Shown here: piece after piece, positions 57,529 through 64,000 of the stretch
Layout: each line of letters begins with the position of its first letter
Position numbering within the stretch: the stretch's first letter is position 1
Origin: Nemertoderma westbladi
Lineage: Eukaryota > Xenacoelomorpha > Nemertodermatida > Nemertodermatidae
NCBI GenBank assembly: GCA_032718475.1
Contig: JAUCBJ010006665.1
Span: forward strand, 28,953-92,952
DNA: 64,000 bases
Direction of reading: 5' to 3'
Position numbers and translations under genes: made by a program
The notes under the pieces: model-generated
What the model was told of the DNA's origin: nothing
The model's database searches: none
What the model saw: only the letters and a program-made list of their open reading frames with translations

Positions 57529-57537
57529 CCCCCTTTC
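57529..57537 (-). promoter_or_regulatory. Polypurine tract
   Basis: Minus strand gaaaggggg directly before the TG of the 3' LTR, the expected site of plus-strand priming. Confidence 0.8.
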
Positions 57538-57594
57538 GAGCTCGGGTTAGCCGTCTGACGCAGTGCTGAGCTAAAATTCGTTCTTACTCAGATG

Positions 57595-58861
57595 TCAGAG
57601 TCGGTCGGGTGGCTGACGTAGCCGCCTCGGGTATTTGGAAACTGAAAGTTTCTCAAATTGTTGAGTTTCGATGAGGGGTTCACGCCAGAGTACGAGTTTG
57701 GGGGCTGTGGGTGTCGCGTCCGGGGTTGGTAGGCCCGTGGGTGTCTCCTGGAGGGTGGTGTCCGGAATAAGTAGGCGTCGGTTGCGGATGAGTGTGCGTC
57801 CGGAAGGCATCTGGACAGTATACTTCCGGTTTGTACCAGACTCAACGATGGTGCTGGTGCGCTCCCACCGTTTATTGGTCGGGTGTTGAACCCGGACCCT
57901 GGCGCCCACTGCGAGTGGTTCCAGGGCCTTCGCTCCGCGGTTATATTAGGCGGTCCTGGTTGATTTTAATGCTGGCGCCACTCGGTCTAGCTCCGTCCGG
58001 GTCTCCTGGGGTTTCCGAGCGAAGGCGCTGTGGTGGGCCGGAACGCGCAACCTCATAGGATGGCCGAACACGATGTCCGCTGAGGAGAAGCCACTCTCCC
58101 TGGGGCTATTTCGGAGTTCCAGGAGCCCCTCCTGAAACGCGGCGGAGGTCGTTGACCCCCCAGTCTTCTCCAGTAGGCGCTTGAGGGCCTTCACTGCTGA
58201 TTCAGGGTGCCCATTACTCTGGGGGTATTCCAGCGATGATGTGACCGGTGTGACCCCCCAGTCTTTCAGGAAGCTGGTTAGCACTGCTGCTGTGAACTGG
58301 GTTCCGCCGTCCGACCGGAAGCGGGTTGGTACCCCGTAGCGGACGAACCAGTCACGCAGGGCAGTGGTTGTCCGGGCAGCGGTGTGTGGGGCGGAGAATC
58401 TGTAGATTTCCGGCCATCCGGAATATCTGTCAGCGGTGGCGAGGAAATGTTTCCTGTCGAGTGAGAAGAAATCTCCCGAGATAACTTCAAACGGGCGAGT
58501 TGGTGGGGGCTCCGTCAGAAATGGTTCCTTGGTCTGGCTTGACCAACAGGCCAGACACACGCTGCAGGCGCCCCACGGACGTCCAGATGTCGTTGGTGAT
58601 GCCTGGCCAGTATACACACTGCCGGGCACAACATAGCGTTTTTTCCACCCCCTGGTGTGCCGCGTGTAGGCGCTCGAGGGTGGGTTTCCGGAACCCTGTG
58701 GGGACCACAATACGGTGGCCAAACAAGGCCCGGTCCCCGTCCGTAGTTAACTGGTCCCAGGCAGACCAGTATATGTTGACAGCCGGTTCCTTCCGGCCGG
58801 ATTCCGGGAAGCCCGACTCAATGGCCGCGAGTAGGGCTTTATAGTCCGGGTCGTCCCGCAC
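57595..58861 (-). pseudogene. Integrase region, frame-broken
   Basis: 58861-58487 has the HHCC zinc domain (LHAAHQGVEKTL, CVYWPGI). 58722-57946, in another frame, has the second CxxC pair and the catalytic core: Asp in EVISGDFF, Asp in FRSDGGTQF, Glu in SNGHPESAVK (DD35E type). 57909-57595, in a further shifted frame, has the C-terminal small barrel and tail. Two frame breaks, near 58,560 and 57,930, plus the two upstream TGA codons at about 58,862-58,875. Confidence 0.85.
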
Positions 58862-58870
58862 TCAGGCGAC

Positions 58871-60508
58871 TCAGGCGAGTTCCTCGAGGATGGGATCCGC
58901 GAGGTGGGCGGAGTCGGAGCCGGTTATGTCGGCGGCGGACTGGTGGGTGACTGCCCTGATGTAGATCGCCATGTCCCCATCGTCGACGATGTCATCAGGT
59001 GTGGGGTCATTGACCGGGGCGCGGGACAACGCATTGGCGATGGCGTGGTCCTTCCCCTTGGTCCACATGGTGGTAAACTGGTACGGGGCCAGTTTAGTCT
59101 TGAGGCGTTGGAGGCGGGTGTTGTCTGTGGCGTCCACCGTATACTTATCGATGATTGTGACATGCGGTTGGTGGTCGACAATCAAGTTGAAGTGGGGGAG
59201 GCTGAGCAGATACAGCCGGCACTTATGGACGGCCCATACGACGGCGAGGAGAGTTCCACCATGGCGTACCTGGACTCCATGTCAGTGGTGAACCTCGAGC
59301 CACACTCGATCAGCCTCCAGTCCTCCCCGTACTGCTGGAGGAGGGCGTATCCGAGGCCCTTCAGCCGGGAGGCGTCGGTAATGAGGCGGGTCTCCCGGGT
59401 CGTGTCGAACGGGGCGGGGACCGGTGGGGTTGTGAGCGCCAATTTAGTGACCTCGAAGGCCCGTTCGTGGTCCCCCGTCCAGGTGAAGGTCGCCTTCATA
59501 CTGAGGAGGGGGCGGAGCGGAGATATGGCGGCGGCGATGTCGCCGGAGAATGGAGCGAGTTGCTCCACGAGTCCCACGAAGCTGCGGAGGTCCGTGATGT
59601 TCCCTGGGCGGGGGAAGGCGGCGATCGCCTTCAGTTTCTCTGGGTCGGCCTTAATACCGGAGGCGCTGACGAAGTACAAAGCGAACCGAACCTCGGCCTG
59701 GGCGAACTGTACCTTCCCAGGGTGCAGCGTAATGCCATGGGTCCGGCACCGCTCCCTGAACCGGTCGACATTGGCCAGGTGCTCCTCCATGTTGTCGTTG
59801 TAGAGGAGCACGTCGTCTACAACCTTGATGAGATTGGGGAGTCCCTGGAGTGCGTCGTCGCCCCGCCGGTTAAACTCATCTCCGGACGAGATGAGACCCA
59901 TGACGCTGCGGGTGTGACGGTACCGGCCCCAGGGAGTCACGAAAGTTGTGAGGAGTTGTGACTCCTCGTCCAGGGGAACCTGCCAGTAGCCACTGGCGGC
60001 GTCAAACACCGAGAAAACTTGGGCGGTGGAAGAAACTCCGGCCACCACCGACTGTGGACTCGGGGTGGGATAGTAGGGACGTCGCACCTGCGAGTTTAAG
60101 TGGCGGAGGTCAACGCAAAGTCGAGGTTTACCCCCCGGTTTCCTCGCCACTGTCATCGGGTGGGCCCAGTCTGTTGGCTCATCGACCCGGGCGATGACTT
60201 CCCTCCGTTCCAGGTTGACGAGGAGATCCTTTACCTCGTCCCGCATCGCGAACGGGATGGGTTGCGCGCCGTTGACGTGGAACGGCGTCACCCCGTCTTT
60301 CAGCAGGATGTGCATGGGCGGGTCGTGCATCATCGGGAGTGGGGCGGAGTCGTCGTCGAAGACGTCGTCGAACTCGTGGAGGTAGTCGTCCCGGGAGCGG
60401 GTCGCCGGGGATGGAGCGACAGAGGCGATGGTTCCTCGGCTGCGGAGGGGAGCCGGGAAGTTCCGCGGGAGGATGTCGAGGTCCTGGATGGTCCTCTTGG
60501 AGAGGATT
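58871..60508 (-). pseudogene. Reverse transcriptase and RNase H region, frame-broken
   Basis: In 60333-59182, RT motifs run in order: VARKPGGKPRLCVDLRHLN, VFDAASGYWQVPL, and VVDDVLLYN as the YxDD-type box. RNase H begins RLITDASRLKGLGYALLQQ and breaks frame near 59,250, continuing in 59185-58871 (IVDHQP, ANALSRAP). It ends at two in-frame TGA codons nine bases apart. The first RT codons above 60333 are in the shifted frame. Confidence 0.88.
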
Positions 60509-61972
60509 AAACCGGGAGATAACCAGTTCGGTGATCGCCTTCACCCCGAAGTATTCGACCTCCACCGGGAACCACGCCACGGCCGCCATGGGGAGCCGGT
60601 TCGCCGCCTCGAACTTGTCGTCTTCCCGCAGCGGGAGGAGGTCGGCACGGCGACCCCCGAGTCGGAGGAAGAGTTTCTCGTTGAGGACGGAGGCGGCCGC
60701 TCCGCTATCCGGGAGGGAGTGGCGGGCCCGTCCCATAAACCAGTTGGTCCTCGAGTTTGTTACATCGACAGAGATGTAGTTGAGGTCGCAGCTGGTCCAG
60801 TCTTTGTCCGAGCTGCGGATGCTCCGTTGTCGGAACATCGTCGAAACCTTCGACGATTTGGGTGCGGATTTGGACCGGCACACCGACTTGCCGCAGGCGT
60901 GGCATGTGATACCCTTGGCAGGGCAGTCCTTCCCCTTGTCGTGGGTTCGCCCACAGTTGCCGCAACTGTTGGATGCGTTGGTTCGACGGGAAGGGTCGGG
61001 GGACGAGTAGCGAGAACCCGCCAGGGTGCGTGAGGCCGCCGGAGATCGGGAAACCGAGCGCTCGCGTTTGTAGGAGGAGAGTTTGTTGATCGATTTCCCG
61101 CTCGCCATAATGGAGTCGTTCCTCTCGCTGGCCTCCACACTCTGCGCGATCCGCACGCAGTCCTCGAGGGTCGGCTGCGGGAGCACCTTGAGCAGCTCGG
61201 TGCGGGTCTCCGAGCACCGCACACCCACGAGGACTTGGGTAACGATCTGCCGGTCCCGGCAGTGGCCGCAGAGTTCGGTGGTGTCCGCGAGGTCCTCCAG
61301 GGCCACCCTGAAGGAGTCGAACCCCTCGTTCCCACCTTGGCGGCACTCGTGAAACTTGATCGCGTCGATTGCGATGCTCCGTTTGGCGCGGAGGTGGGCC
61401 TGGAGAGCGTCATCGAGGATCGTCTCCGGGGTCGTCTCGTCCGAGTCGATGTCAACCTGGAGGGTGATGCGGATGGTCTCCTGGAGGTCGATGCCCAGGC
61501 CGGTGACAAGAGCGTAAACCTGCTCCACCCTGGGGAACGTGGTGACCTGCTGCCAGTGGGCATGGACCCTCCACGCCTGTCTCCACCAGCGGAACGAGGA
61601 GAAGTCGACGTCCTCGTCGTCCATGGCGGAGATGTCGATAACCCGGCATCGTGGAGCTGGGTTCGTAGCGGCCTCCGCGTACGTGGGTTGGGACGCCGGC
61701 GGTCGTGGTGCGGCGGCCGCCGCCACGCCGGGTTGTAAAGCCGCAAGGAGTAGGTGGTCGTCCGCAGCCTCCTGGCGACGGTTGGCGTCTTCCTGCTGTT
61801 GCGCCAGCAGCTGAGCCATAGCAGTCTGTTGTTGGGCGAGAATACGCGCGAGGTCGTCCATCTGGATAGGAGTGCAACTGCCGCCTCGGGCTTCTATAGT
61901 TTTGTCGCCGTCGCTGCTGTCCGCCGTGGGCGGTGACGTGGGTATTTGCTTCCCTTTAGATTTAGGCAGCAT
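60509..61972 (-). pseudogene. Gag and protease region of the retrotransposon
   Basis: Open from ATG at 61972 (MLPKSKGKQIPTSPP). A Gln/Ala-rich N-terminus and a capsid-like segment are followed by two zinc-knuckle-like clusters, CGNCGRTHDKGKDCPAKG and CHACGK, and then an aspartic protease active site SLPDSGAAAS. The frame breaks near 60,510, after which the reading to 60179 is a Pro/Arg-rich out-of-frame tail. Gag and protease share one frame. Confidence 0.85.
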
Positions 61973-62053
61973 GGGCCCAAATTATCAAATACGTAGGAAA
62001 CAAACTGGTAGTGTTGGAGATCCCGTAGAGGTTCCTCCCTATCACAGGTGAAA

Positions 62054-62070
62054 GTTAATTCACTGCGCCA
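62054..62070 (-). promoter_or_regulatory. Primer binding site
   Basis: Minus strand tggcgcagtgaattaac starts right at the inner edge of the 5' LTR. TGG there is the signature of a tRNA 3' CCA. The priming tRNA cannot be named from this alone. Confidence 0.6.
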
Positions 62071-62289
62071 TGTATGTAGGGGAATCTACTCTCGGTCCCG
62101 CATATCTGGTATCGGGACGCCGTGCAGGCAATGTTGTAAAGTCGGAACATATGCCGGAGCAGATAAGTATAATAATATATAATGGATATATTGAATAAAG
62201 GTAGTCTACTGGGCTACACGGATTCTCGGTCGTCATGAAAAGTGAAAGTATCTAGTGCCGGTACTGGTACCATAGTCGCTATTGCCACA
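62071..62289 (-). repeat. 5' LTR (relative to the element)
   Basis: 219 bp, partner of 57310-57528. The minus-strand tatatattattatac segment could serve as the TATA region. Confidence 0.93.
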
Positions 62290-62294
62290 CTAAC

Positions 62295-63214
62295 TAAATT
62301 TGGAGGCTCTTATCTGATAATTAATTATTAATTTATTTTAATGTTTTAGATTTAAGGGACATTTTTCATTGGGACTGCAGTAGGCCAGTACCTAATAATC
62401 TACTGTGTGTTTTCAATTATATTACTAGTTTTACTGTAAATTGTTTAAAATAAAGTATTCTATATTAATAAAATTATATTAATTAAATCGGCCTGCTGCA
62501 TTGAAACGGCACATTGAGATGCTATACCGGCTTAACAAAAGTAGTTTGCCACCACCATGCAATCCACAATTGGCTAGCCCAATGCAGCATGCATTAAGAA
62601 TGCGGCCGGCTTATCTTAGTATGTAGTGGTACCTCGATAAACGAGGTAATGCAGTTTCCTTATTAAGCCAACTTTTTTTTGGAACATCTTTCAAAAATCG
62701 AAACTCAAACCAACATGCACTAAATTAAAATACATTTTTTTTAACAATTCAACTAATATAACTTACCCCTATGTATAACTTGTTATTGTTTATATACTTA
62801 CATGCTAATAGACTTCGATCGCATGGAGTCATCGCATAATGTTACAATCACTAAACCATTCATCGCGATACCTAATGGCGCTAAGTACATCCAAGAAACT
62901 GTTAACAATTTCAAAAATACCTAGAATTTAAAATAATAATAGTAATATAATATATAAACAACTGTTTTAGAACATTTTTTTATGATATATTTCTGGGTCG
63001 TTGACATAAAGTAGTAGTTACAGTTTAGTTGGTAGATATTAAGATTAATGGGGGGTTATTAATTCGTTTTTCAATTTAGGGCTATAGCCAGCCATATGTA
63101 GGTAGAGATATCAAGAAGGCAATAATAGCAAGGTGGATTGATTTATTCTACGCATTTTATTCATCTCTCTTTACTAACCAGGCCTTTATTTTAATAGTTG
63201 TCATTGCGTGTAAT
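62295..63214. other. AT-rich, no gene
   Basis: 62516-62630 has words (gatgctataccggctta, aagaatgcggccggctta) related to the dispersed repeat at 19656 and 42851. Otherwise nothing was recognised. Confidence 0.4.
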
Positions 63215-63560
63215 GCTTAAGGCGAGCCCGAGTGGATATTTAATTATAGGAATAGTTACATACAAGTCTTTGGTGGGCAGGTTCAAATTCAACTAAAGGC
63301 TGTATAAATCTCGCACTGGTTTGTCCTTAAGCAAGACACTTGAGACATTAGTGCTTAGTGCTTACGCAAAATATGTGCTGACATGGCAACCTGGCCTCTG
63401 CTGGGAGAGTAAAGGAAGGGTTTGAAAATTATGGAGTGTTCATCCTTGGGAGTTAGTGTGCCACCCTCCCTGCCTTATAGGTAACAGACAAGAGAGAGGA
63501 GCCTTCGGGTTGTCTCCAGGTTTTGTGTTTCTCGTTTAACAATAACTTTTCTTCACAGAA
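63215..63560 (+). mobile_element. tRNA-derived SINE, fuller copy
   Basis: A-box-like gagcccgagtgg (about 63224-63235) and B-box-like aggttcaaattc (about 63279-63290) are followed by gtccttaagcaagacactt (63323-63341), a core motif common in animal SINEs. Then comes the tail ctgccttataggtaac, shared with the copy at 1430-1690. Confidence 0.7.
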
Positions 63561-63827
63561 TTAAAGTGTTTAAAGGTGACTTCTCCCATTGCTTATTATT
63601 TGGTTCATTATTTGGGTCCATTCGCAGTGTTCGGGACTAAATGTTTCCTGGACTGAGTTGATAAAAGTTAGATAGAACGATAAACATTAAACTTTGCTTA
63701 AAGTCATTCCCATCCCAGTAGGTTACATAGTAGGCTATTATAACAATGTAATTTATATAAGTAACATTGTATTATACTATATTTGCGGTAGAATTCTATT
63801 AACGACAGTTAAGTAATAGTTAATAAC
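63561..63827. other. No gene seen
   Basis: AT-rich spacer between the SINE and the possible exon. Confidence 0.4.
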
Positions 63828-63896
63828 CTCGGTGATCGCTTCGGAAGTATACCATCGGTCTTCAGGGTCCCAATCGCCGAACAAGTCCATCTCCAT
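63828..63896 (-). CDS. Possible first coding exon of an unknown gene
   Basis: 23 codons from an ATG with an in-frame stop shortly upstream, reading MEMDLFGDWDPEDRWY and ending ITE at GAG|GTTATT, a GTT donor like those of other genes in this window. It is acidic and aromatic, and could be an extracellular N-terminus. It might be the start of the GPCR gene, but no TM1 exon links them (the TM2 exon needs a phase-2 donor and this one is phase 0). Confidence 0.25.
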
Positions 63897-64000
63897 TATT
63901 TTCCGGCTGCTACATATCTATAAATCATTCTAGAACACAAGTAAATTCGCACCGATAATGTTTGACTACATATAAATGGCTATATGGGTCGCCACATGCT

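Larger units (their letters stand above)
57310..62289 (-). mobile_element. Full-length Ty3/Gypsy-type LTR retrotransposon (Mag-like)
   Basis: 4980 bp including two 219-bp LTRs (57310-57528 and 62071-62289; TG...CA ends; two differences seen) and a 5-bp target-site duplication ctaac at 57305-57309 and 62290-62294. Coding order on the minus strand is Gag, protease, RT, RNase H, integrase, the Ty3/Gypsy order. The zinc-knuckle style (CxxCGxxH, CPAxGxxCxxCGK) is like the Mag lineage. All genes are interrupted, so this copy looks non-autonomous now. No env-like frame. Confidence 0.93.

Overview
This is one 64 kb stretch of an animal nuclear genome. It has spliced genes with GT/AG introns, tRNA-derived SINEs, MITEs, LINE fragments, one Ty3/Gypsy-type LTR retrotransposon and very large tandem arrays. 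The recognisable proteins (adiponectin receptor, RBM42, a class A GPCR) are bilaterian. The repeat content, the frequent AGGCCTA/TACCGGTA words and the lack of vertebrate repeats suggest a marine invertebrate, perhaps a deuterostome. The species cannot be told from the sequence. There is no bacterial or viral gene content and no CRISPR.

Region by region. 1-3.5 kb: gene-poor, with a SINE and a short MITE. 3.6-19.4 kb: a complete adiponectin-receptor (AdipoR/PAQR) gene on the minus strand with six coding exons that join in phase to 385 residues. Its intron 4 is 12.3 kb and almost entirely tandem repeats: a 45-50 bp minisatellite (5.1-6.9 kb) copied from the intron 4/exon 5 junction itself, and a 10 kb satellite of 23-bp units with nested higher-order repeats (7.3-17.4 kb). 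19.6-31 kb: dispersed-repeat territory with a LINE remnant, a 1.4 kb near-palindromic foldback element, a block of ~150-bp repeats carrying CTCF-like words, a GATC-saturated ~462-bp tandem repeat and an outward-facing promoter-like inverted repeat. 31.4-33.1 kb: two exons of an unidentified minus-strand gene whose intron holds a 22-bp minisatellite. 34.2-35.4 kb: a non-autonomous DNA transposon with TIRs, an 8-bp target-site duplication and about 20 CTACGCGTAG-type words. 36.2-37.3 kb: a 5'-truncated LINE.

39.4-47.5 kb is the second genic block: RBM42 (plus, intronless) lies tail to tail with a GPCR (minus, at least three exons, two visible). The 4.75 kb GPCR intron between the TM3 and TM4 exons contains a plus-strand four-TM protein gene and a piggyBac-type MITE. 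48.2-57.1 kb is an 8.9 kb array of 53-bp units. 57.3-62.3 kb is a full-length LTR retrotransposon (219-bp LTRs, CTAAC target-site duplication) on the minus strand with broken reading frames. 62.3-64 kb has a SINE and a possible first exon.

The neighbouring genes show no functional link. The most unusual feature is architectural: an essential-type receptor gene carries about 11.8 kb of satellite in one intron, including about 38 extra copies of one of its own splice acceptors.
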